Positions 23,934 through 31,804 of a stretch of 41,783 nucleotides of DNA are shown piece by piece. The position numbers and the translations under genes were made by a program. The DNA lies in NCBI GenBank assembly GCA_021202515.1, contig JAJQCW010000024.1:1-41783 (forward strand). Reading direction: 5' to 3'. This DNA comes from Clostridiales bacterium. GTDB taxonomy: Bacteria > Bacillota > Clostridia > Oscillospirales > Oscillospiraceae. The notes under the pieces were generated by a model. The model made no database searches, was not told where the DNA came from, and saw nothing but the letters and a program-made list of their open reading frames with translations. Position 1 is the stretch's first letter. Each line of letters begins with the position of its first letter.

Positions 23934-24719
23934 TCAGTTATTGGTGAAAACGGGCTTAGGCTTGGGTTTCTCGCGGCTCATGAAGCAACCCATGCCTTCG
24001 ACTTGGTCGTGGGTCTCGAAGCAGGAACCGAACAGGTCCTCTTCCAGAGCGATGGCGGAGTCGATGTCCATGTCCAGACCGTCGTTGATGGCCTTCTTGC
24101 AGGCGCGGACGGCGATGGGGGCGTTCTTGGCGATACCGGCGGCCATTTTCAGTGCGGCGGGCATCAGGTCAGCGGCGGGATAGACGGCGTTGACCAGGCC
24201 AATGCGATACGCCTCGTCAGCCTTGATGTTGCGGGCGGTGTAGATGAGCTGCTTGGCCATGCCAGGGCTGACCAGACGGGCCAGGCGCTGGGTGCCGCCG
24301 AAGCCGGGAGTGATGCCCAGGCCCACTTCGGGCTGACCGAACACGGCGGTGTCGGAGCAGATGCGGATGTCGCAGCTCATAGCCAGCTCGTTGCCGCCGC
24401 CCAGAGCGAAGCCGTTGACCGCAGCGATGACGGGGATGGGCAAGGTCTCGATCTTGCGGAACACATCGTTCCCCTTCTTGCCAAAAGCAGTGCCCTCAGC
24501 CTTGGTCAGGCTGCTCATCTCGCCGATGTCGGCTCCGGCGACGAAGCTCTTTTCACCGGCGCCGGTGATGACGAGGCAGCGGACGGCATCCAGGTCGAGG
24601 GAGTCGATGGCAGCGTCCAGCTCCTCCAGAACGGAGCTGTTCAGCGCGTTGAGGGCTTTGGGACGGTTGATGGTCAGGACGGCCACCGCACCCTGGGTTT
24701 CCAAGTTGATGAAAGACAT
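23934..24719 (-). CDS. crt: 3-hydroxybutyryl-CoA dehydratase (crotonase)
   Basis: Dehydrates 3-hydroxybutyryl-CoA to crotonyl-CoA. The 261-aa product has the oxyanion-hole segment KSFVAGADIGEM, the catalytic glutamates E111 (GGGNELAMSCDI) and E131 (FGQPEVGLGITPGFGGTQRL), and the C-terminal end ISR/REKPKPKPVF type seen in clostridial Crt. The ATG at 24719 has AAGGAGG about 7 nt upstream. It is the first gene of the butyrate operon, behind a strong promoter and a Rex-like operator. No thiolase gene is present in the window. Its last 60 bp are duplicated downstream. Confidence 0.95.
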   Translation of the reverse strand: MSFINLETQGAVAVLTINRPKALNALNSSVLEELDAAIDSLDLDAVRCLVITGAGEKSFVAGADIGEMSSLTKAEGTAFGKKGNDVFRKIETLPIPVIAAVNGFALGGGNELAMSCDIRICSDTAVFGQPEVGLGITPGFGGTQRLARLVSPGMAKQLIYTARNIKADEAYRIGLVNAVYPAADLMPAALKMAAGIAKNAPIAVRACKKAINDGLDMDIDSAIALEEDLFGSCFETHDQVEGMGCFMSREKPKPKPVFTNN

Positions 24720-24757
24720 AGAGGTTCCTCCTTGGTGTTGGATTGCGGGAGTGAAGT

Positions 24758-24775
24758 TTGTTATTTTTTTAACTA
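24758..24775. promoter_or_regulatory. Rex-like operator in the crt leader
   Basis: TTGTTAT-TTTT-TTAACTA matches the clostridial Rex consensus TTGTTAA-N4-TTAACAA at 12 of 14 defined positions. It lies about 10-25 nt downstream of the predicted crt start point, where a bound repressor would block transcription. Rex senses the NADH/NAD+ ratio and is known to control crt-bcd-etf-hbd operons in Clostridium species. The call is a motif match only. Confidence 0.55.
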
Positions 24776-24790
24776 ACTATCTTGATACAA

Positions 24791-24819
24791 AGTATACTCC
24801 TTTCCCTTTCCGGTTGCAA
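24791..24819 (-). promoter_or_regulatory. Promoter of the butyrate operon
   Basis: Minus-strand -35 TTGCAA (24819-24814), 17-bp spacer, -10 TATACT (24796-24791). Start expected near 24784, giving a leader of about 65 nt. Confidence 0.8.
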
Positions 24820-24847
24820 GGGGGAACGTCAAAAAGAATGATAAATT

Positions 24848-24880
24848 CTTGACAAAGTTTCCGGGAATACTTTCGTCAAG
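24848..24880. promoter_or_regulatory. Inverted repeat between the divergent crt and ATPase promoters
   Basis: CTTGACAAAG (24848-24857) and CTTTCGTCAAG (24870-24880) are inverted arms that differ by one inserted base, 12 nt apart. The site lies upstream of both the crt promoter and the ATPase promoters and could bind a regulator of either side. No identity is proposed. Confidence 0.4.
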
Positions 24881-24943
24881 ATGTACAAAACCGAGAATTG
24901 GCCAGTTTGCCAGAAAACCTGTCACCGTGTTCACAAAAAATTG

Positions 24944-24973
24944 TTGACGGTTACAAATGCAATGTAGTATAAT
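24944..24973 (+). promoter_or_regulatory. Upstream promoter P1 of the ATPase-feo operon
   Basis: TTGACG (24944-24949), 18-bp spacer, TATAAT (24968-24973), on the strand of the riboswitch and P-type ATPase. Confidence 0.65.
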
Positions 24974-25062
24974 AAAGGTAATTTGCAACCTTTCTTGTCT
25001 TAATGCGTTGCGCCGGAAACCGCGTCAACCGCCGTATCCCGTCTGCGCCTGCAATTTGTCTG

Positions 25063-25091
25063 TTGCTATTTTCGGAATTTGCCCGTATAAT
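25063..25091 (+). promoter_or_regulatory. Downstream promoter P2 of the ATPase-feo operon
   Basis: TTGCTA (25063-25068), 17-bp spacer, TATAAT (25086-25091), about 30 nt before the manganese riboswitch. This gives a leader of about 330 nt. Confidence 0.75.
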
Positions 25092-25127
25092 AACAGCATG
25101 TAAAAGACATTTGAATACAGCTTTCCC

Positions 25128-25217
25128 GTGGGGGAGTAGCAAGCGCAGCTTTTTTGCGTAGCAAGTCAACATACCGACCAGTTTCTGGCCTGGCTTGCTT
25201 TAAATTGCGAGACTCAT
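25128..25217 (+). ncRNA. Manganese riboswitch (yybP-ykoY class)
   Basis: The conserved L1 sequence GGGGAGTAG (25131-25139) and the L3 sequence GTCAACATAC (25165-25174) are both exact. CCTGGCTTGC (25190-25199) pairs back to the GCAAG before L3, and GCGAGAC closes the aptamer. The basal stem can form between 25128-25132 and 25213-25217. The yybP-ykoY class binds Mn2+ between L1 and L3 and usually switches on Mn2+ exporters, including P-type ATPases. The gene that follows is such an ATPase. Confidence 0.9.
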
Positions 25218-25258
25218 ATACAGTTTTACCTTGGCTGTATTTGGGTCTTTTCTTTTTA
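25218..25258 (+). terminator. Probable riboswitch terminator
   Basis: ATACAG (25218-25223) and CTGTAT (25235-25240) form a short stem next to the aptamer, followed by a T-rich stretch (25240-25257). The sequence AATACAGC at 25114-25121 could pair with GCTGTATT (25234-25241) instead, a possible competing structure. The remaining leader, 25259-25427, is pyrimidine-rich and shows no other feature. Confidence 0.5.
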
Positions 25259-25427
25259 CTATTTTTCCCATCCTCATTCCGCAAACCACCACCCTGGCGG
25301 AAAAGGAAGCCTCTTTCTCTCTTTCTTCCACTTTGACATCCCCTCCCCCGCTGCGCGCCGGGAAATCCCCTCCGCAGCCACGCACCTTCTGCTCACCGTA
25401 CATCTCAATCAAGGAGGACAAGAGCGT

Positions 25428-28067
25428 ATGCGTTACTATTGTGAAAACAGGGAAAGCGTCCTGAAGGAGCTTCATTCCAGCGAATCGGGCCTTTCCGGAC
25501 AGGAAGCACAGAGCCGACTGGAACGGGACGGCAAAAACCAGTTGGAAGCAGCAAAAGGGAAATCCCTGGTGCGCCGGTTCCTGGAACAACTGGCCGACCC
25601 GATGATTGTTATTTTGATCGTTGCAGCCGTTGTCAGCGGCGTGCTGGCGGTGGCGGAAAACGACAGCTTTGCCGATGTCATTATCATCATCGCCGTGGTC
25701 ATCGCCAACGCCGTGCTGGGCGTTTACCAGGAGAACAAGGCGGAAAAGGCCATTGAAGCCTTGCAGGAGATGGCCGCCGCCACATCCAAGGTGCTGCGGG
25801 ACGGCAAGGTTCAGACCGTCCGCAGCGAAGACCTGGTGGTGGGCGACATCATTCTGCTGGAAGCCGGAGATGCTGTACCCGCCGACTCCCGTATTTTGGA
25901 GAGCGCCAGTTTGAAGGTGGAAGAATCCGCCCTGACCGGTGAATCGGTGCCGGTCACAAAGTTTATCGACCTCATCCAACTGAAGGAGAACGAAAATGAC
26001 GTTCCCCTGGGCGACCGAAAAAATATGCTCTATATGGGCGGCACCGTGGTATACGGCAGAGGCACCGCCGTCGTCATCGCCACCGGCATGGACACGGAGA
26101 TGGGCAAAATCGCCAGCGCTCTGGCCCAGGCAGAGGACGACCTGACCCCGCTGCAAATCAAGCTGAATCAACTTTCTAAGGTGCTGACCTGGCTGGTTCT
26201 GGGCATCTGCGTCGCCGTGTTTGCCGTCCAGCTTCTCCGGGCGGGCAGCATGACCGTGGATGTGGCGCTGGATTCCTTCATGGTGGCTGTCTCTCTGGCG
26301 GTGGCAGCCATTCCGGAGGGGCTGGCCGCGGTGGTGACCGTTGTCCTCTCCATCGGCGTGACCAACATGTCCAGGCGCAACGCCATTATCCGCCGCCTGA
26401 CCGCCGTGGAGACACTGGGCTGCGCTCAGGTGATCTGTTCGGACAAAACCGGCACCCTGACCCAGAACAAGATGACCGTGGTGGACACATACGGCCCGGA
26501 CGAACGGCGGACGGCCACCGCTATGGCCCTCTGTTCTGACGCCGAGCTGGACGAGGACGGTCAGGTCACCGGTGAACCCACAGAAGCCGCGCTGGTGGCC
26601 TGGGCCAGCAAAATCGGACTTGCAAAAACCGATTTAAAGGTGCAATATATGCGCCGGGGGGAGGCGCCCTTCGATTCCAGCCGTAAAATGATGTCCACCG
26701 TCCACCGGACAGAGAACGGCGTGGTACAATTCACCAAGGGCGCGGTGGATGTGGTCATTGGCCGGTGTACCCACTGCCTGAAAGACGGGCAGAGCGTCCC
26801 CATGACCGAGGCAGACCGGGAGGAAATCCTCGCCGCCAACAAAGCCATGGCGGACAAGGCGCTGCGGGTGTTGGCCTGCGCCCAGCGTATTTGGACGGAA
26901 CCTCCTGCGGACTGTGAACCGGAGACGCTGGAGCAGCAGCTTTGCTTCGTGGGTCTCTGCGGGATGATCGACCCGGTGCGTCCGGAGGTAAAAGCCGCCA
27001 TTGTGGAATGCCGTGAGGCCGGCATCCGCCCCATCATGATCACCGGCGACCACATCGACACCGCATCGGCCATCGCAAAGGAGCTGGGCATTCTGACCGA
27101 AGAGACCAGCGCCGTCACCGGCGCGCAGTTGGCGGCCATGGATGACGAGACTTTTTCCAAAGCGTTCCAGAGCATCAGCGTGTATGCCCGGGTCCAGCCG
27201 GAACAAAAGACCCGCATCGTCAACGCCTGGCGGGGCGCCGGGTATGTGACGGCCATGACCGGCGACGGCGTCAACGACGCCCCCTCCATCAAGGCGGCGG
27301 ACATCGGCGTGGGTATGGGCATCACCGGCACCGACGTGACGAAAAACGTGGCCGATATGATCCTGACCGACGACAATTTTGCCACCATCGTGGGCGCAGT
27401 CGAGGAAGGCCGGCGCATCTACGACAACATCCGCAAGGCCATTCAGTTCCTGCTTGGCTCCAACCTGAGCGAGGTGCTGAGTATTTTCCTGGCCACGCTG
27501 ATGGGCTTCACCATTTTGAAGCCGGTCCATCTGCTGTGGATCAACCTGGTGACAGACTGCTTCCCCGCCCTGGCTCTGGGCACAGAAAAGGCGGAGCGGG
27601 ACATCATGCGACGAAAGCCCCGCGACCCCAAGGCGGGCATTTTCGCGGACGGTATGGGCGTGGATGTGCTCTATCAGGGGGCTGTTGTGACGGCGCTGAC
27701 ACTGGCCTCTTACTTCATCGGCCACTTTATGGAAAGCGGCGTCTGGGCCATCACCAACAGCGCGGACGGCACCACCATGGCCTTTCTGACCATGTCCATG
27801 GCAGAAATTTTCCACAGCCTGAATATGCGTTCTCAGCGGCAGAGCGTCTTCCGCCTGGGTTCCCAGAACAAAATGCTCCTCATTGCTGCTGCGGCCTCGC
27901 TGGTGGCAACCACCCTTGTCTGTGAAGTGCCGGTGCTGGCAGCAGCCTTCGAGTTCACCAGCGTGGAACTGCCCGAGTACCTGGTGGCCGCCCTGTTGGG
28001 CGCGCTGGTCATCCCCATCGTGGAGCTTGTCAAGCTGATTCAAAGGCAAACATGGAAAGAACGGTAA
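25428..28067 (+). CDS. P-type cation-transporting ATPase (P2 type)
   Basis: An 879-aa membrane ATPase of the P2 (Ca2+/Mn2+, PMR1-like) group, expected to export divalent cations. An N-terminal cation-ATPase domain leads into the first membrane pair (about residues 55-100). The actuator motif TGES, the M4 ion-site motif PEGL, the phosphorylated D339 in SDKTGTLTQNKM, GDGVNDAPSIKAADIG and the C-terminal membrane bundle are all present. The heavy-metal CPC motif of P1B pumps is absent. ATG 25428 has AAGGAGG 12 nt upstream. The manganese riboswitch in its leader argues that Mn2+ is a physiological substrate. It overlaps feoB by 16 bp. Confidence 0.92.
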   Translation: MRYYCENRESVLKELHSSESGLSGQEAQSRLERDGKNQLEAAKGKSLVRRFLEQLADPMIVILIVAAVVSGVLAVAENDSFADVIIIIAVVIANAVLGVYQENKAEKAIEALQEMAAATSKVLRDGKVQTVRSEDLVVGDIILLEAGDAVPADSRILESASLKVEESALTGESVPVTKFIDLIQLKENENDVPLGDRKNMLYMGGTVVYGRGTAVVIATGMDTEMGKIASALAQAEDDLTPLQIKLNQLSKVLTWLVLGICVAVFAVQLLRAGSMTVDVALDSFMVAVSLAVAAIPEGLAAVVTVVLSIGVTNMSRRNAIIRRLTAVETLGCAQVICSDKTGTLTQNKMTVVDTYGPDERRTATAMALCSDAELDEDGQVTGEPTEAALVAWASKIGLAKTDLKVQYMRRGEAPFDSSRKMMSTVHRTENGVVQFTKGAVDVVIGRCTHCLKDGQSVPMTEADREEILAANKAMADKALRVLACAQRIWTEPPADCEPETLEQQLCFVGLCGMIDPVRPEVKAAIVECREAGIRPIMITGDHIDTASAIAKELGILTEETSAVTGAQLAAMDDETFSKAFQSISVYARVQPEQKTRIVNAWRGAGYVTAMTGDGVNDAPSIKAADIGVGMGITGTDVTKNVADMILTDDNFATIVGAVEEGRRIYDNIRKAIQFLLGSNLSEVLSIFLATLMGFTILKPVHLLWINLVTDCFPALALGTEKAERDIMRRKPRDPKAGIFADGMGVDVLYQGAVVTALTLASYFIGHFMESGVWAITNSADGTTMAFLTMSMAEIFHSLNMRSQRQSVFRLGSQNKMLLIAAAASLVATTLVCEVPVLAAAFEFTSVELPEYLVAALLGALVIPIVELVKLIQRQTWKER

Positions 28068-30415
28068 AAAACATGACCTTAAAAGAATTAGAGATCGGAA
28101 AAAGCGCGATCATTCAAACCGTCGGCGGTGAGGGAGCGCTGCGGCAGCACATCCTAGACATGGGCCTGATTCCCGGCGCGGAGGTCACCATGGTAAAATT
28201 CGCGCCCATGGGCGACCCTTTGGAACTGCGGGTCCACAGCTACGAGCTGACCCTGCGTGTGGCCGACGCGGAAAAAATTGAAATCGCGCCGGTGAAAAAG
28301 GCGGCAAAGGAACCCTCCCTGAACCAGAAAAAGGAGCTGCCACACCCCGGTCTGGGCGAGGGCGGACACTATCACAACAAAGCGGACGAGCATCCCCTGC
28401 CGGACGGCACGGTGCTGACCTTTGCCCTGGCGGGCAACCAGAACTGCGGCAAGACCACCCTGTTCAACCAACTGACCGGGGCCAACCAGCATGTGGGCAA
28501 CTTCCCCGGCGTCACCGTGGACCGGAAGGACGGCGCGATTCGGGGGCACGATGACACCCTTGTCACCGACCTGCCGGGCATTTACTCCATGTCGCCCTAC
28601 TCCAGCGAGGAGCTGGTGACACGAAACTTCGTGTTGGACGAGCACCCCTGCGGCATCATCAACATCGTGGACGCCACCAACATCGAGCGGAACCTCTATC
28701 TGACCATGCAACTGATGGAACTGGACACGCCCATGGTGCTGGCCCTGAACATGATGGACGAAGTGCGGGAAAACGGCGGCTCCATCCGCATCAACGAGAT
28801 GGAGCAGATTTTGGGCATCCCCGTGGTGCCCATCTCCGCGGCGAAGAACGAGGGCATCGACGAACTGGTGTCCCACTTGGTTCACGTGGCAAAGTACCAG
28901 GAGCGCCCCAAGCGACAGGATTTCTGCGACAAAAACGACCACGGCGGAGCCGTCCACCGGGCGCTCCACGGCATTATGCACCTCATTGAGGACCACGCGC
29001 AAAAGGCGGGTATCCCCCTCCGCTTTGCGGCTACCAAGGTGGCCGAGGGCGACCAGCTCATTCTGGATCGGTTAAATCTGACGGACAATGAGAAGGAAAT
29101 GGTGGAGCTGATCCTGGTCCAGATGGAGCAGGAGCGTGGGCTGGACCGGACGGCGGCCATTGCCGATATGCGCTTTTCCTTCATCCAGAAGCTGTGCGCC
29201 CATACAGTGCAAAAGCCAAAGGAGAGCAAGGAGCGCCAGCGCAGCGAGAAAATCGACCAGGTGCTCACCGGGAAATACACGGCGATCCCCTGCTTCATCG
29301 GTATCATGCTGCTGGTGTTTTACCTGACCTTCAACGTGATCGGACTGTTCTTCCAGAACCTGTTGGAAATCGGCATCGACGCCCTGGCGGGCGTTGTGGA
29401 TAACGCGCTGGTGGCAGGGAACGTCCACCCAGTCCTCCGCGCCCTCATCAGCGACGGTATTTTCGCCGGAGTGGGCAGCGTACTGAGCTTTTTGCCCATC
29501 ATCGTGTGTCTGTTTTTCTTCCTGTCCCTGCTGGAGGACAGCGGTTACATCGCACGGGTGGCCTTCTTCATGGACAGCCTGCTGCGGAAAATCGGCCTCT
29601 CCGGGCGGAGCATCGTCCCCATGCTCATCGGCTTCGGCTGCACCGTCCCGGCGGTCATGTCCACCCGGACACTGCCCAGCGAGCGGGACCGCCGGATGAC
29701 CATTCTGCTGACCCCCTTCATGAGCTGCACGGCCAAGCTGCCCATCTATATGTTTTTTGTCAACACGTTTTTCCCGAAATACAGCGGTTTTATCGTCACC
29801 GCTCTTTACTTTTTGGGCATCGCCGTGGGCATTTTGGTGGCGTTCCTGTTCAAGAAAACCCTGTTCCGTGGTGAGGCGGTGCCCTTCGTGCTGGAGCTGC
29901 CAAACTACCGGCTCCCCTCCGCCCGGAACGTGACGCAGCTCCTGTGGGAGAAGGCCAAGGACTTCCTGCATCGGGCCTTTACCATCATCCTACTGGCCAC
30001 CATTGTGATTTGGTTCCTGCAAACCTTTGACCTGTGGCTGAACGTAGTGACGGATTCCCAGAACAGCATTCTCGCTGCAGTTGCGGGTCTGCTGGCCCCC
30101 CTCTTCCGGCCCCTGGGCCTGGGGGACTGGCGGATTTGCACCTCCCTCATCAGCGGCTTTATGGCGAAGGAGAGCGTGGTCTCCACTATGGAGATTTTGT
30201 TCGCCGGGGAGGTCACTTCCCTGCTGTCCCCGCTGGCCGCTGCCACCATGATGGTGTTCAGCCTGCTCTATACCCCCTGCGTGGCGGCTATCGCGTCTAT
30301 CCGGCGGGAGCTGGGCGGCAAATGGGCCGTCTTTGTGGTGGTGGAGCAGTGCGCCATCGCGTGGGTCGCCGCGGCAGTGGTCCGGGTCATCGGCCTGCTG
30401 CTGGGTATGGCGTAA
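28052..30415 (+). CDS. feoB: FeoA-FeoB fusion, ferrous iron transporter
   Basis: A 787-aa fusion. Residues about 8-78 are a FeoA SH3-like domain. A linker with several His (H98, H106, H108, H114) follows, then the FeoB GTPase domain with G1 GNQNCGKTT (128-136), switch VGNFPGVT, G3 DLPG (173-176) and G4 NMMD. The C-terminal two thirds form the Fe2+ permease with Gate motifs (FGCTVPAVM, TPCVAAIA). FeoB imports Fe2+ into anaerobes. The start at 28052 overlaps the ATPase gene by 16 bp, so the two are translationally linked. ATG 28073, 5 bp after the ATPase stop, is an alternative that would remove seven residues. Confidence 0.94.
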   Translation: MERTVKNMTLKELEIGKSAIIQTVGGEGALRQHILDMGLIPGAEVTMVKFAPMGDPLELRVHSYELTLRVADAEKIEIAPVKKAAKEPSLNQKKELPHPGLGEGGHYHNKADEHPLPDGTVLTFALAGNQNCGKTTLFNQLTGANQHVGNFPGVTVDRKDGAIRGHDDTLVTDLPGIYSMSPYSSEELVTRNFVLDEHPCGIINIVDATNIERNLYLTMQLMELDTPMVLALNMMDEVRENGGSIRINEMEQILGIPVVPISAAKNEGIDELVSHLVHVAKYQERPKRQDFCDKNDHGGAVHRALHGIMHLIEDHAQKAGIPLRFAATKVAEGDQLILDRLNLTDNEKEMVELILVQMEQERGLDRTAAIADMRFSFIQKLCAHTVQKPKESKERQRSEKIDQVLTGKYTAIPCFIGIMLLVFYLTFNVIGLFFQNLLEIGIDALAGVVDNALVAGNVHPVLRALISDGIFAGVGSVLSFLPIIVCLFFFLSLLEDSGYIARVAFFMDSLLRKIGLSGRSIVPMLIGFGCTVPAVMSTRTLPSERDRRMTILLTPFMSCTAKLPIYMFFVNTFFPKYSGFIVTALYFLGIAVGILVAFLFKKTLFRGEAVPFVLELPNYRLPSARNVTQLLWEKAKDFLHRAFTIILLATIVIWFLQTFDLWLNVVTDSQNSILAAVAGLLAPLFRPLGLGDWRICTSLISGFMAKESVVSTMEILFAGEVTSLLSPLAAATMMVFSLLYTPCVAAIASIRRELGGKWAVFVVVEQCAIAWVAAAVVRVIGLLLGMA

Positions 30416-30428
30416 CGGAGGAAACGAG

Positions 30429-30572
30429 ATGAATTTTACAAGTATTGTCCTCCTGTTGGTGATTTTGGTCGTGGCTGTCCTTGTCGTGGTACATCTGTGG
30501 AGGAATCGGCACAACGGTTGCCGCGGCTGCGGCAGGAAGGACTGCCCCGCCCGAAAAGCGGGCAAACGGTAG
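30429..30572 (+). CDS. FeoB-associated Cys-rich membrane protein
   Basis: A 47-aa peptide with one hydrophobic helix (about residues 5-24) and a basic, Cys-rich tail (CRGCGRKDCPA). This matches the small FeoB-associated Cys-rich membrane family often found directly after feoB in Firmicutes. It is presumed to sit in the membrane and help FeoB, possibly by handling Fe2+ at the cytoplasmic face. The ribosome binding site is GGAGG 7 nt before ATG 30429. It begins 13 bp after feoB. Confidence 0.9.
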   Translation: MNFTSIVLLLVILVVAVLVVVHLWRNRHNGCRGCGRKDCPARKAGKR

Positions 30573-30614
30573 AAAGTTTCTTTTACATCGACCACCGGAA
30601 GGAGGGTAAGCAGC

Positions 30615-31505
30615 ATGGAACTTCGTGTACTCCACTATTTCCTCACCGTCGCCCGGGAGGGCGGCATCAACCGGGCGGCGGAGGCGCTGCACATCACACA
30701 GCCCACCCTCAGCCGCCAGATGGCGGCGCTGGAGGAAGAGGTGGGCGTCAAGCTGTTTGACCGTGGAGCCAGACGCATCACCCTGACCAGCGAGGGGATG
30801 CTCCTGCGCCGCCGGGCGGAGGAAATTCTCTCCCTGGTGGACCGGACGCAGCGGGAGCTGATGGAGCAGGAGGAACTGATCGAGGGCCGCATCGTCATCG
30901 GCTGCGGAGAACTGGCGGCGGTCCGGCTGCTGCCGGAGATGGTCGCCGCGTTCCACGAGGCGTATCCCCTGGTGACCTACGACCTCTTCACCGCCACTGC
31001 GGACACGGTCAAGGAGCAGATGGAGCGGGGATTGGTGGACATCGGTATCTTAATGGAACCCATCGACATGGAGAAGTTCGACTTTATCCGCCTGAAGCAG
31101 CAGGAGCGCTGGGTCGTCCTACTGCGGCCTGATGACCCCCTCGCCCAAAAGAGCGCCATTTGTGCAGCGGACCTGACGGGAAAACCGCTCATCCTCCCCG
31201 CCCGCGCCAACGTCCGCAACGAGTTGTTCAACTGGCTGGGGGACACGTTTTCCGAGGCGCAGGTGCTGTTCACCAGCAACCTGGCCACCAACGCCGCGCT
31301 GATGGTCCAGGCGGGGCTGGGGTACGCCATCGTGACCGAGGGGGCGCTCCCCTTTTGGGACAGCGAAAACATCGAGCGCCGCCCTCTCTCCCCTGCCGTC
31401 ACATCGGACAGCGTGTTTGCGTGGAAGCGCAGCCAGCCATTGACCCCGGCGGTGGAGCGGTTTGTCAGACAAATCAAATGCTTTTCAGGCATAGCTGCCC
31501 AATAG
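30615..31505 (+). CDS. LysR family transcriptional regulator
   Basis: A 296-aa LysR-type regulator. The N-terminal winged helix-turn-helix is typical (HYFLTVAREGGINRAAEALHIT... PTLSRQMAALEEEVG... LFDRG), followed by a linker helix and a periplasmic-binding-protein-like effector domain. The effector is unknown. It lies upstream of, and in the same direction as, the flavodoxin operon, with a 100-bp gap that holds a strong promoter and inverted repeats, so it probably controls that operon. AAGGAGG lies 9 nt before ATG 30615. Confidence 0.93.
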   Translation: MELRVLHYFLTVAREGGINRAAEALHITQPTLSRQMAALEEEVGVKLFDRGARRITLTSEGMLLRRRAEEILSLVDRTQRELMEQEELIEGRIVIGCGELAAVRLLPEMVAAFHEAYPLVTYDLFTATADTVKEQMERGLVDIGILMEPIDMEKFDFIRLKQQERWVVLLRPDDPLAQKSAICAADLTGKPLILPARANVRNELFNWLGDTFSEAQVLFTSNLATNAALMVQAGLGYAIVTEGALPFWDSENIERRPLSPAVTSDSVFAWKRSQPLTPAVERFVRQIKCFSGIAAQ

Positions 31506-31516
31506 AGATAAAGTAT

Positions 31517-31587
31517 TTGCTATCTCAATGGCAAGGATATATAATACGGGTATGGAACAACACGTCTACGTGCTCCATATCCGTATT
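31517..31587 (+). promoter_or_regulatory. Promoter and palindromic operator of the flavodoxin operon
   Basis: TTGCTA (31517-31522), 17-bp spacer, TATAAT (31540-31545). GAGATA (31504-31509) and TATCTC (31521-31526) flank and overlap the -35. A long imperfect palindrome (31543-31587; arms AATACGG...TATGGA and TCCATA...CCGTATT, with a 3-nt indel near the centre) starts in the -10 and covers the transcription start. It could bind the LysR product, or fold in the leader RNA just before AGGAGG (31593-31598). Confidence 0.7.
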
Positions 31588-31605
31588 GTTCTAGGAGGGC
31601 TGCCC

Positions 31606-31803
31606 ATGACCATGACGGAGCTGACCATACTCATGGAATCCGATCAGAAAACCACAGAGGAAAAGCTGCGCCTGTTAAAAAAGGTCAGAGTGAACCTGAT
31701 GGACGAACTGCACGGCAGACAGCAGCAGGTCGATCAGTTGGACTACCTGATTTATCAGCTACAGGCCGAGAAGAAAACCGCAAAAGTACGAGGAGGAGAT
31801 TGA
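31606..31803 (+). CDS. Small coiled-coil protein resembling the tail of a MerR regulator
   Basis: A 65-aa helical protein. Residues about 14-60 form a charged heptad-rich helix (KLRLLKKVRVNLMDELHGRQQQVDQLDYLIYQL) of the kind found as the C-terminal dimerisation helix of MerR-family regulators, but no DNA-binding domain precedes it. AGGAGG lies 7 nt before ATG 31606, and the stop is 1 nt from the flavodoxin start, so it is a translated operon member. It may be a regulator remnant, a dimerisation-only modulator or an unrelated helical hairpin. The resemblance is pattern recognition, not a search result. Confidence 0.65.
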   Translation: MTMTELTILMESDQKTTEEKLRLLKKVRVNLMDELHGRQQQVDQLDYLIYQLQAEKKTAKVRGGD

Positions 31804-31804
31804 C

